A stretch of DNA of 64,000 bases, taken from Lumnitzera littorea (lineage: Eukaryota > Streptophyta > Magnoliopsida > Myrtales > Combretaceae). Each line of letters starts with the position of its first letter. Position 1 is the stretch's first letter. The position numbers and the translations under genes are program-made. The notes beneath the pieces are model-generated. The model was not told the DNA's origin. It did no database searches and saw nothing but the letters and a program-made list of their open reading frames with translations. Shown piece after piece: positions 11,770 through 22,793 of this stretch. The stretch covers positions 40,596,590-40,660,589 of the forward strand of contig JAMXBB010000008.1 in NCBI GenBank assembly GCA_024138015.1, given 5' to 3'.

Positions 11770-12338
11770 AATTTGGTACAAAACTTACACTTAGGTTTCT
11801 TCTTAGAACCTAGATTTAGTATTCATTTTTGGACCAATTAAAAAAAATATATCTTTTCTTTCTTGAAATTGCAATTTCTTCTGTTTCTTGAAGTAATCAT
11901 TATCTTAGCTATTGTCATAAAGTTTTTCACACTGGAGAATCATTTAAGCCAAATACCTTTGCACATAATTGAAGTCAAATTGTAATCCTTAAGGTTCAAT
12001 GTCCCAACGCATCATTAGTGGAAATTTCTTGAATTCAACGTATAAAGTCACAAGTAGTTTCTTTGGATTTTGTGTTTTAGTCGTGATGAGATTGAAAACT
12101 TGAAGTATATGATTCATAATTAGCATAGTGTTTTCACTAAACAAAAGGTACTATTCATCAAGAGGCTGGTTTTTTTCTTTAACAATCACGTTTTTGTGAG
12201 ATTTATAACAAAACCAAAGTAAAGTATGGAGATTTGTTTGATCACGAATTCAAGATTGGTTTTTGCATATTGTTGGTTGATCCGGACTCAAATGAAATTT
12301 TAGAGATTTAAGGATGAACCTTTTTAAGAGAAGGGAAA

Positions 12339-12700
12339 TGATACAGATAAGAAAGAGTAAAAATAATATCTTTTATTTTAGAATTTAGTTAAATAAGTAT
12401 CTTTTATTCAAGATATGAAATCTTTTATTTTCTAGATTTATTAAAGATTTAATTTTCTTAAAATATTAGGTTATATTATGCCTATAAATAGGTAAAGCTT
12501 GTAATCAATTAGAGGAGATTAACTTGATATTGAATAAATAAGTTATTTTCTCAATATTAGTATGACGCCTTTCTTCTTCACCGATAGTATGAGGCCATCT
12601 TTTTCCTCATCAAATTCCCATCATATGGTGTGAGACTATACAATTCACTATACAATTCACCGGTGATATGAGACTATCATTTTAATCTAGTTACTAGATA

Positions 12701-12731
<31 letters not shown>

Positions 12732-12852
12732 AATTTCAGTTTTTTCTTTCATGGAAGAAAAATTTATTATTTAGATTAATTTTTTCATTGATTTCTATGC
12801 GTTCCTAATTTTTTATTCTTTTATAATTTTTCGCTTCTACCGTCCTACATCG
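12339..12852 (+). repeat. Right LTR of the short element
   Basis: Follows the polypurine tract. It is about 30 bp longer than the left copy because of a duplicated 'ctatacaattca' near 12,630-12,655 and an expanded AT/T run near 12,699-12,732. Confidence 0.8.
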
Positions 12853-12925
12853 CAAGTTCTATTAATGCCTCATGGAAATCTTCACATTGATTAGATCCAC
12901 AATTCAACACTTGTAAAGTTTAAGG

Positions 12926-13350
12926 TAGCGTTTGGTTACACAATTTTTGTAATACTGAACTAGATAAAAAATTTTATCCTATATTTGGTTTATAACTTTA
13001 CTTTGTTACTGAACAAAAAGTTGGGACGATGTATTGGACAAAATGACTAAATTTTGTCCTATCTATACCATTGTACAAAAATGAAATTTATTATATAAGG
13101 AAACAAAAATATTTTACCTTTTTAAAAATATTCCTCTATGTTATAAAATTGAGTTAATTAATATTATTTTTATTAAATATTATAAAAAATTATTTATTTT
13201 ATAATATAAATAATTAATTTTTTAATTTAAATTTTGTGTTCTGTACTATACAAATCAAATATAGCACAATAAACTTGTGCTATCTAATTCTCCCTATACT
13301 TGTCCTCTGCAATTCTTTTTATCTAGTTCTATCTTTACAACCAAATACTA
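12926..13350. mobile_element. MITE-like element, family A copy 2 (about 425 bp)
   Basis: Its ends are 'tagcgtttggttaca' and 'tacaaccaaatacta', an imperfect inverted pair matching those of the element at 3,880-4,472. The interior aligns with the reverse complement of that copy and is shorter. It is non-coding. Confidence 0.65.
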
Positions 13351-13636
13351 GTTAAGTTTATTTTTGTAAACTTTAACATTTTGGCCATTGTAGCATAACC
13401 ATCACAATTTCTCATATTGTAGAATTTAATAGTCAATTCAGCAACATGGCCAGCACTCTTATACTACTAATGGATACCAGATAGCTACTTATTCAACATA
13501 AGACAATCTGTCAATAGCGAAAAAGAATGAAAAATGGGTATTTATTTTGGCTTTTTTAGGCTATTTATTTACATGGTCTAAAAATAAAAAAAAGTAAACT
13601 ACACGTGTTTAGATACTTTAAAAAAATAATAAAATA

Positions 13637-13996
13637 GGGAAAAATTGCAAAAAACTCTCTAAATTTTGATTTAGCTATGGATTGATCCTCTGAACTTTTA
13701 AAGTGAGGTTTTTGATCTCCTAAGTTTTCATAAATTGATAAATAACTCCTATAACCTCTTTAAATTTTGATTTTAGTACGTAAATACTCCTTAAATTTTG
13801 ATTTTAATGCATAAATATTCTTAAACATCTCATAATTTAGGGGTGATGTTTACACACTAAAATCAATATTTAAATGTTATAAGGATTGTTTTGTCAATTT
13901 ATTAAAGTTTAAAAGGTAAAAAACCTCACTTTAAAAGTTTATAGGGTTAATCCGTACTTAAATCAAAATTTAGAAAAGATTTTTTGTATTTTCCCC
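13637..13996. mobile_element. Foldback element with long inverted arms (about 360 bp)
   Basis: The left arm begins 'gggaaaaattgcaaaaaac', and the reverse complement of the right end begins 'ggggaaaatacaaaaaatc'. Both arms continue with 'taaattttgattta', 'ggatt' and 'cttttaaagtgaggttttt', giving about 140 bp of imperfect inverted repeat around a short centre. The whole would form one long hairpin. Long arms are typical of Mutator-like or foldback MITEs, but no 9-bp target duplication was confirmed. Confidence 0.7.
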
Positions 13997-15017
13997 GTAA
14001 AACAAAATAAGATGGTCTTGCTCAACTCACGTTCGCTGCAATGCGAGCCTTCAAAGGTTATATTGGCTAGAGTAAGTAAACGATCATCATGATTAATCAA
14101 AACTCGAGAATACTAAGGAAGAATCTACCATAACAATTATCATATTTAGCTTCATCACATAAGAATCTAGTCTCATGTGGTGGGGAGTTACAATGCTGCA
14201 TAAATTTTACTTTAGAGAGAGCATCCCCTTACTAATGCATTCACTTTGAGATTTTCCCTCAAATATAGATCGTAACAATGCTAAAAAAAAACAGAGGCAC
14301 CAATTCTTCAAACATATATAAACTTTACATGTTGCAAAACAATTAAAATATTTTGTTTTAAATGTAGACATTACATTTTTTTTCACTATACAATTTCAAG
14401 ATTGATATGTGGGGGAAATCCTTTGTTACCGAGACTCTTATTACAAGAAATTCAAGTTGTGTTTGATAAAATATTATGATAAAATACTTTTATGGTAATT
14501 TTTTTAATGTGACAATTAGTCATTATAAAAAGCTATGTAAATTAATTGTTTTTTTAATTATTGTAACAGCATTTTATTGCAAAGAAATGCAGGAATAAAA
14601 TTCTGTTTTAATAAATAATTACAAATAAAAAAAAATGTCGATACATTTCTTATCACATATGTGTGCATGTTTTTGGTGGGAACAAACTCTAGATCAAGGG
14701 TTAGAAATATTTCCCACGCGAAGCATCCTATCAACATTTATGTGTAAAAAACATAGTAGTTCCATTCACGCTTATAAATAAAGCATATCATAATTGAGGT
14801 GTCACATTAGTTTCATTTCCATGGAATTCACGGTTTTCTAAAATTTAGAGTGTTCCGATAATGACCATCTTCTATCTATAGTAAAAAGTTAAAAAGTTAC
14901 AATTAATTGTGAAAATTCAAGGTCACTTACAAGATGTTAAAAAGTTATGGTTGCTGGAAATAAAAAAAAGTCAGCAAATTTCTTACTTATGTGTATGTAT
15001 GTATATGTATATATCAA
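13997..15017. other. Intergenic DNA
   Basis: No gene. At about 14,466-14,550 a tract with 'taaaatattatgataaaatac' resembles one near 25,180-25,260, hinting at a dispersed repeat. Confidence 0.5.
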
Positions 15018-16084
15018 TATCTATATTATTAAAATATTTAAAGGTTTAAGTAACTATCATTCTTAAAATTATATAATTATCGTCCATTTGCTATTATTTA
15101 ACAAAAAAACAATAAGATAAACTATTAAAATTATAAATAATGTATAAATTTATCTATTTGCTTCTCTTTCTCTTTCTCTCTTTATCTATTTTTCTATTTA
15201 CTTTTGTATGCAAATTTTTTTTCTCTTTCTCATTTTCTCGCTCTTTACTATTTTTCTACTTTTTCCTATTAACTGCACCCAACATCTCTCTCCAACTCTC
15301 TTTCTAGTAACTTACACACTTTCACATAGATAATGAGTAACTTTTCTTTATTTTTATATATTTCATAGATTTCATGCTTTTATTTTTTATTTTATATCTT
15401 ACTTGATAAAATATCAAAAAGATTAAAAAAAAATGAAAAAACTTTGTTATGTTTATTTTTTCCCTAAAATGCATTATATGTTATAAGTAATATAGATTAA
15501 AATTTTAGTTAAGAAATTTGTACAAGTAAATGTTCTCAATATCGACAATAACATAATCATATATTTATCTTTCCTCTAAATGCATCATATATAATTATAT
15601 GTAATATACGATTTTAATAGTGAATATTTGCTCGTAACTTATTTAGGCTAAAAGTCTTATTAAAGAAAAAGGGAATATTAATTTTTCATGTATAATTTGG
15701 TTTTGATATACATCAATTTGTTTTATGAATATTAATTTTTTATTTCTTCAATATATAATGAGATAATAATATAATCACACATTTTTTCCCTAAAATACAC
15801 TATTTATTATAAACAATGTAGATAACTATTTTAGTTTAAGAAATATATGAAAGTGAATGTTCTCGATAATAATAATAATATAATCATTTATTAATTATTT
15901 TATTGTATTTATATTTGCAAAATAAAATTATATGATGAAGACTTTTAGTTTTTCTAACATAAATTATGAAAACGTATTCACAAGACTAATGGATCAACAG
16001 TCACGCTGAAATGTAGACTAAGCAATTTTTTCTTTAATTGGAGGAACAATTTGTGTTCTAAAAAAAAGCCTAATAATATAGATA
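15018..16084. mobile_element. Candidate 1.07-kb non-autonomous element with 14-bp perfect inverted ends
   Basis: 'tatctatattatta' at 15,018-15,031 is exactly the reverse complement of 'taataatatagata' at 16,071-16,084. The interior has no coding potential. It holds about three diverged copies of a unit containing 'cctaaaatgcattat', 'gtaatatag' and 'gttctcaatatcgac' (near 15,470, 15,580 and 15,790). The left end reads 'tctatattatta', recalling plant Helitron 5' ends, but no CTRR end with a 3' hairpin was found, so the class is uncertain. Confidence 0.5.
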
Positions 16085-16249
16085 ATAAAAATAACCGACT
16101 TAAATGAAAACACTTTATAAAATTAATAAATTAATAAATTTCAAAATTTTTTAAAAATTAATTATTGAAATTGAAAATTTTATAATCTCATGGAAAAAAA
16201 TGAAAAAAAAATTTTAAAAAACTTTAATTTAATTTTTTTAATATATATA

Positions 16250-16655
16250 TTGCAGATGCACCATCTATTATATATATATATAGAGAGAGAGATCTATCTC
16301 TCTTTCTTTCTCCGGCTTTCAATCTCTCTACCGATTTTCCCTTGCGTTCTTCCTTTTGACTTCATCATCAGCTTCCCATCTTCCTCGGCTCCCTTTTCTT
16401 CTAGAAGTCATCACTTATAATGCTAATATATTTTCCCTGGGACATACGAAACTAATGACGACTTGCTTGGCTTAGGGTCTTAGGATCGTCTTCACCGAGA
16501 TGGCGAGGGCAGTCGCTCAGGACTTTGTAGAGAGGGTCGTGAACAGCGCAGTGACGAGACCGGAAGGCCGAAGAAGTCTAATTATGCGGATTAATAACCT
16601 AAGCCATTTCTATCCTTTTTTTTTTTTCCGTTTCTGCTTCTTCTTCTTTTATTAA
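16250..16655 (+). other. GC-richer leader-like island with a 51-codon ORF
   Basis: A TA run (16,268-16,281) is followed by a GA/CT-rich tract and then GC-richer DNA, a composition like a plant core promoter and 5' leader. An ATG at 16,500 opens a 51-codon frame beginning MARAVAQDFVERVVNSAVTR and ending in a low-complexity Phe run before a stop at 16,655. I recognise no family. It may be the broken first exon of a lost gene or a chance island; no downstream exon was found. Confidence 0.25.
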
Positions 16656-16883
16656 TTTTGCATTGTCTCTTTTTTTTTGGGTTTGTTGATTTTTTATGAG
16701 TCATGATTTAGTAAAAAAAAAAAAAACTAATAAAAAGATAGCAACAAAATGCAGTTGTAATAGAAAAAAAAAAGGAAAAACAAAATAATTTAAATATATT
16801 TTTGTAGTGACTAATTCTTCGCATTAGATATGAGTTCTACACTCGATGAATAGGAATCAAGCTAGTAAAGTTAAAATATCAGT

Positions 16884-17137
16884 AAAACTAACTTGATTAA
16901 CTTCTTGAGATATTAGTCAAAAAGATCTTGTAAGCTTGGAATTTAAACATATAATAAAATATTAAAATTATAGCTAAAATAGTAGGAATTTACTATATCG
17001 TTATTATAAAAAAACTAACCTGATTGACTTCTTGAGATATTAGTCAAAGAGATCTTGTAAGCTTAGAATTTAAACATATAATAAAATATTAAAATTATAG
17101 CTAAAATAGTAGAAATTTACTATATCATTATTATATT
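16884..17137. repeat. Two-copy 127-bp tandem duplication
   Basis: Copy 1 (16,884-17,010) and copy 2 (17,011-17,137) agree at nearly every base, including 'cttcttgagatattagtca', 'gatcttgtaagctt' and 'ttaaaattatagctaaaat'. The near identity implies a recent duplication compared with the surrounding repeats. Confidence 0.9.
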
Positions 17138-19499
17138 ATTGGTTACTTATGATGTAAGTTCTGAAAATTAACAAACATTTAAAGATATATAGAGGAGTTA
17201 TATAATTAATTTTGGATATTAAATAATGTGTAAGAGACATATATGCATCAGGTATAATCATTATATAAATATATATACACGCAATTATCAAAAATACTTG
17301 AAACTAAGTAAAATTCACTAAATAAATTAATAAAAAAGGAAAAATTGTAAAACAAAAAAATTTGTTAAACAACTAGAAAACATGTTTGCTATGTGGAATA
17401 AGATTAGAAATACATGAAGATAGGAAACCTATATTTTTTACACCAAAACATTGGCCTTTACACATGTATTATGGAAATGAAAAATCATAAGCAACTCAAG
17501 TTGTGTATAAAAATTATCTCTTGTAATTTGGAACAAAATTTGATCATTTATTAGCTTAGGAAAAATTCTGGAATTAGGAAATGAAGTGAGAGAGTGAAGA
17601 AATAAAATTAAAAAAAAAAATAGTACGCGAAACCGAGAGTTAGTAGTTTCTTGAAGAAAACGATCAACTAGAAGTGAAATTTGGTGATTGCTTAAAGGAG
17701 TGGCCGGTAGTGGTTTAGGTTGACACACCTTCTCCTCCCAACGGTGGCCAGAGCTAGAGTTTGCAGTAAGTTGCTAATTTCTTCGACTTTGACAAAAAAA
17801 TTAGGGAAAAATAGTAAATAATAAAAAAAATTATGAAATTTAGTTTGTTGACATATTTTTGCATGAGAAATTCAAATATTTAATTAGATTTTCAAATTTC
17901 AAGTATAGATATGGGGTCCTTAAGAAAAACATTATGTGCACCGAATTTTAAGTAAATAATTGAAAGATCAATTGATGTAGTTTAGACCTAAATTTTTTTT
18001 TTTTTTTTTTTTTTGTTGTACTCTTAAGATATTGAATTTTGATGTTATGTAGTTAGATTGTAAAAATCATGACATTAGATTTTAAGGAAAAATTTGTTTC
18101 CATTGAAATAGTACCCTAGATAGGTGTTTTCCAAAAGAGTTTTAGTGATTCTTTATAAAACTATAATGCGATATATGATTATGATCCTATAGCAACTTAA
18201 AGTAGATTATTATGATTTAAGAAATAATGATTTTTAAGTAAAAAGTTGGTATTTGGCGAATTTGAAATTAAATATCTAAGTTACTATGTAAGTGTAAACG
18301 AGTATTTAGTATATTGGGAGTTGGTATATATAATTGAAATTCTTAGTGGATATTTATTGATATTACAGAGTGTAAACCCCATGAATTTTATGTTTTAGAT
18401 ATAGACTAAACTCAAAATAGATAGATATTCTCTAAGATCGATGCCCCTTAAGAGAGAGAAAAAGATTAAACGATACCGCTAAACGAACTCAAAATCCCAA
18501 AATATAATCTAAAAACTTTATAGTGTATAGAAACCCCGATTTGACCAATTTATAATGAATTGTTAGAGATGTATTCAAACTACAACAACTACTTAAAATA
18601 AGGTTAACTAAAGTAACAAATGAATAAAATCACTAATGTATCTCTAAGTGAATACAATTGGCATAATATGTGTATCCACATAATAAATAATCTTGGTTGT
18701 GTACGATAAAATACACCATGTGTTGCATAATACCACTTAATTTAAACTACACCAATGAAAGTATTAACCTAATAAAATTTCAAACTTGCTCCCATGAGCA
18801 AAATTAATAAGGATCGCTAATGCATAATATCCAATGACTTAAATATAAATCGATGGACAATACTAAATTAATAAATTGACACCATATTATATTAAATCGT
18901 ATAAATTAGATATGAAACAATCATAGAAGTTTTTGAGCTAAATTCAACCAATCTATAGAGCTATTTAACATAATTATAATTTTACACTTATAGTTTCGAA
19001 ATAACACTATATATGGGAGTGAACACAATTTTTTTAATCACGTATGCTAAAACATTTTAAATACTAAATAATATTGATTAAATAAATTTAGTTTAAGACA
19101 ATTAAAGTATTAAATCATTGACTGTATATTGTCATATATAATTAACATGTTATTGCAAATTAATTTCTTTCCATAATCAGTATATATATACATACAAAAA
19201 CAATCACCATTTCTTACAAGGGTCTATGCATGAATTTTATTATAGACATTAATAAAACATGCAAGCATATATAAATATATATATATGTATATACTAAGTA
19301 GAATTTTTTTAATGTGCCATACATGTAAATTTCGTCACGTGTGTAAAATTTTACAGTACATTGCGTAAATCACTAGCCGACTTTTACTAAATAAGATATT
19401 GGTATAATACATCGATATGATTCAATTTATTTAGTCATATCCTTAACTTAAACCTATTAATAGCCCCTAACATCTGCTACATCTTATCTTATCATTTCC
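17138..19499. other. Intergenic AT-rich DNA
   Basis: No gene is supported. A T-run lies at about 17,993-18,015. The 96-codon minus-strand ORF at 17,438-17,728 has a short GC-richer start (MCQPKPLPATPLSNHQ) followed by hydrophobic low-complexity residues. I found no splice or family support for it. Confidence 0.5.
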
Positions 19500-20080
19500 T
19501 ACAAAAGTAGGAAGATATCCCCCGAATTACCCTTTTCGTCTGCACAAGCACTTACCCCTTCTTTTTTTACTTTTCATAATTTTTATTTACTTTTTTTTTC
19601 CCCTTCTAATATGTGAAGTTTAATCTCACCTTGTCTTATTTTTTTCCCTAACGTAAGATGTACGCAAAGCTCTCTTTTTCTCTCTCCTTTCCTTGCTTCA
19701 TCTGTTCCTCTTGCTGTCCTTTCCTTACTTTTACACATGTGTACGTGCTTAAAACTTGAATAAATATCAGCTTCCAACCTTCCTTTCATGGCCATTGGTA
19801 CGTATGGAGTTTTGGTATAGGGTTTATGCTCAAACTTCATGCCTCTTCTCTTTCCCTTCTCTCTTGTTGCATATGTTTATAAAGCTTCAAGCTTCACTTT
19901 GCTTTGTCTCAATATGCCTAACACCCTCTCGCCCATCTTCTTTGGTGTTTACATAGGAGCTTAACCTCTAAAACCGCCCCTGTTTTGAGAGAGAGAAAAT
20001 CAAGGCAGTTTGGAGTCGATGTAAGGAAGCTCCAATGAAACTCACTAAACGAAGTTGCGATTGCCAAGACCATCTTAGGT
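19500..20080 (+). other. Possible transcribed leader exon
   Basis: A pyrimidine-rich tract (19,500-19,940) contains 'tttataaagc' near 19,877. It is followed by GC-richer sequence and an ATG at 20,035 reading MKLTKRSCDCQDHLR up to 'cttag|gtaagc' near 20,079, a good splice-donor match. No matching downstream coding exon was found in the next several kilobases. It could be a non-coding RNA exon, a gene relic or chance. Confidence 0.2.
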
Positions 20081-21879
20081 AAGCTTTTCACTCCGTCAAC
20101 AAATTTTTTCGTGCATACTCTCCTTCCTAGCTGGTCCTTCTATCCTGATTTCCTTTGTTGGTTACTCCCCCATTTCACAAAAGATATGTTATGACAAACT
20201 TCAATGAGTATGATAAGGAACTGCAACCTTAAGCGTTTAAACTAAAGTACCTTTTAGCCCCTTTATCAGGAACTATTGGCTCTCAATTAAACCATTGAGA
20301 TTACATTAACCTTTCTCCTCTCCTTTTTGTTTTTTCTTTTCCTCGTCCCTTGCTTACATTGTCTCCAAAGCTCCTATGTCAAGAAAGATACATCAACCAC
20401 CCAAATAAGTTGTTGGCTAGCAATTATCCTCTGTTTTGTTTCCTTTAATGATACATGACAACTTAGCATACTGAGTCTTGACGTGAACAAAAAAGAATGA
20501 AAGGAGATAATTAAGTCAATTTTACTCAAATAAGACCCATTTGATGAGATTGATTAATTATAATTTAATTAAATAATATTAAGAGTTTAGCAACAATATT
20601 TTGGTAAAGAGAAATTAATAAAGCATCATAGCCTATGCATATTTAGCGAAGTAAAAGACATCATATTATTTTGCTTCCTATTCAAATTTCGACAAAAGTT
20701 TAGCCATATTCATAGCATTATAATAATCATTGAAATTATTGAACAGATTCCATGATCTATGTTGTAGCCTTGTGTCTCAACAAAATATATATATGTATAT
20801 ACATATGTATGTATGTGTGTATGCTTATACATATAGTTGCTGGAAATATGGAAATAAGCTAAAGCATGCAACTTAAAATTTGCTCATAAAATTTCTAATT
20901 TACCTACACCCACTACGTGAATGAAGCGAAAGTTGAAAAGATGTGAACTCTAGCTATAGCTATGAAAAAAAAAAAGAATCCAAATAAATTAATAAATGAA
21001 TAAAAATAAATATATTTACGTGTTATAATCTTGACATGATATAAGTGTTCTATACCCATATTTAGAAATGTACCTAACCATCATTTTAGAAAATTTGTTA
21101 TCGAATTGAGTATGTATTTTCCAAGTTTTTGCTTGTTATGATGGCTATTAATAATAATAATAATAATTTATAGTAACATAAAATAAAATTACAAGGGAAT
21201 AAGAAATTTTCCTTTAGAAGAGGAAATCCATTCTATTATTACCGTGATTATTTCATTATAACATGAAAAAAAAAAAACACGAAAGATCTAATTATAATGT
21301 AATAGCATACCAATACAATACTGACAAATAGTATTATCTAACATTATATTTGCAAATTTAGAATTGATTTGTATATTAAAGATAATAACTTATATTTCCC
21401 ATAACATCGAATTTAAAATGAATAAGTTAGACATGATTTAATATTTAGATGGAATCGAAAAATTTAAGTAGGATAACTAGTTAATTAAGTAGTTTTGCAC
21501 TACTCATTAGGTTTTTATTGTTATTCTACTCATCAGGTGGCATTAGTAAAGAGGGCGAACTGCCTATTGATTATTACAACTCATAGCGATTATGGTTAAG
21601 TAAATATCCTCGATGACTCTAGACTTATTTTGTGCTTATAGTTAGTGCCCATAAATTAAATATTAATAACTTGATGTATAGGAGTTCGGGTTATGCATGT
21701 GTCTAATATTGATTGATTATTGTGCAAAATGCTATTAAATGTGATAATTAAAGATTTGGGTTATATGATTAATTGTTGCATAATCAAATGATTTGTTAAT
21801 AATGTTTGATCACCTTATAAATTCACTTAATCATATTCAACTCAACTAAAATTAAATGAATCATGCACAAGCACGAACA
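20081..21879. other. Intergenic DNA
   Basis: AT-rich and without an ORF of interest. A short TAA microsatellite lies near 21,150-21,166. Confidence 0.6.
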
Positions 21880-22793
21880 TTGCATATAATGTTTCGGCCG
21901 TCACCTAACGCAGTTGGTAATGAAAGGCCTTGGAAGGATAGATTCTCACATGATTTGATTAGTACAATGGAGGAGTATTGGTAGAATAAGACCTTACCAT
22001 TAGCTCACGAGCTTTACTGGCACTAGAGACGTTAACTATGGGTAGTTAGGGGTCATGTTTAGAGGCCATTGCTGTAGGGTATGAATGTAAACTGCGGGGG
22101 CCACCTCATCGTTAAACTTAGGAATTTGTATACTTTTGACGGTTGGAAATAGAAACCTATTTCGTGAAATAGGAAATTTCTATATATATTTATATATGAT
22201 TAAAAACCCAAGTGCTAAGGCCCGGTTATGATTGGTGTCGATATATCTCCAACCCTTACTTTAGAGGGTGTTAAATTCGATATTGTATGTAGCACTTGTC
22301 AATTACATATATATTGTTTGGCATATTACTTGTTCATGCATTTATATGCTTGATAATAAATTGTTTAATAACCTGCTTGCTGGTATAGTACGAGGGATAT
22401 CTCACTAAGCTTGTATAGCTTATTCTCCAACAATTTTCTCTTGTAGGTTGCTAGATAATTGGGCATGGGTTAAGAGTTAAGTGTTGAGTATTAGCGTTGA
22501 GATACATAGAAGCTAGAATTTAGAATTTAAAGGTAGGCTGTATAAACGAGTTGAATTATTATATATAATTATTAATACTATATTTAGATTTTATAACTTG
22601 TGTAAGTTTAAGTTTTAGAACTTCACTACCTTATCTTAGCATTTGGTATGGGATATCAATTCTCTATAGTTCTGGTGGATTTTAGAATATTGGATATCTA
22701 TAGTCACTTATATGTTATAGTAAGCTGATTAAATTAAAAATCGAAAATTTTAGTGAATAATTGTTTAGAGTCTTACAATCTCTGACTTGCAAG
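21880..22793 (+). repeat. LTR-like tract 1 (tentative)
   Basis: It contains 'gatatctcactaagcttgta' near 22,395 followed by 'tagcttattctcc', a pattern I associate with LTRs of Tekay/Del-type gypsy elements. It ends near 'agagtcttaca' at about 22,780. No start boundary, partner LTR or polyprotein was found. Confidence 0.3.

Larger units (their letters stand above)
11286..12852 (+). mobile_element. Short LTR element with almost no coding interior
   Basis: Two direct repeats (11,286-11,769, 484 bp; 12,339-12,852, 514 bp) align along their length. The left one begins TGATGTAGA and ends TCTACATCA, so its termini are inverted repeats. The right one begins TGATACAGA and ends 'cctacatcg'. A polypurine tract 'aagagaagggaaa' lies directly before the right repeat, fixing plus-strand orientation. 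The 569-bp interior has no ORF of note. Its last part ('gatttaaggatgaaccttttt') can be read as a decayed gypsy polyprotein tail. It is best explained as an internally deleted Ty3/gypsy derivative that would need helper proteins. No target duplication was seen. Confidence 0.75.

Noticed and set aside
6193..12852. A single large nested retrotransposon spanning both LTR pairs
   Set aside because: The two LTR pairs have different sequences, termini, polypurine tracts and orientations and are separated by unrelated DNA, so they are two insertions.
16190..16420. 76-codon plus-strand ORF
   Set aside because: It is built from A-runs and TA/GA repeats with a hydrophobic low-complexity product.
19980..20080. 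Possible miRNA precursor near 'aggaagctccaatg'
   Set aside because: It does not match the conserved plant miRNAs I compared from memory, and no partner strand forms a precursor hairpin nearby.
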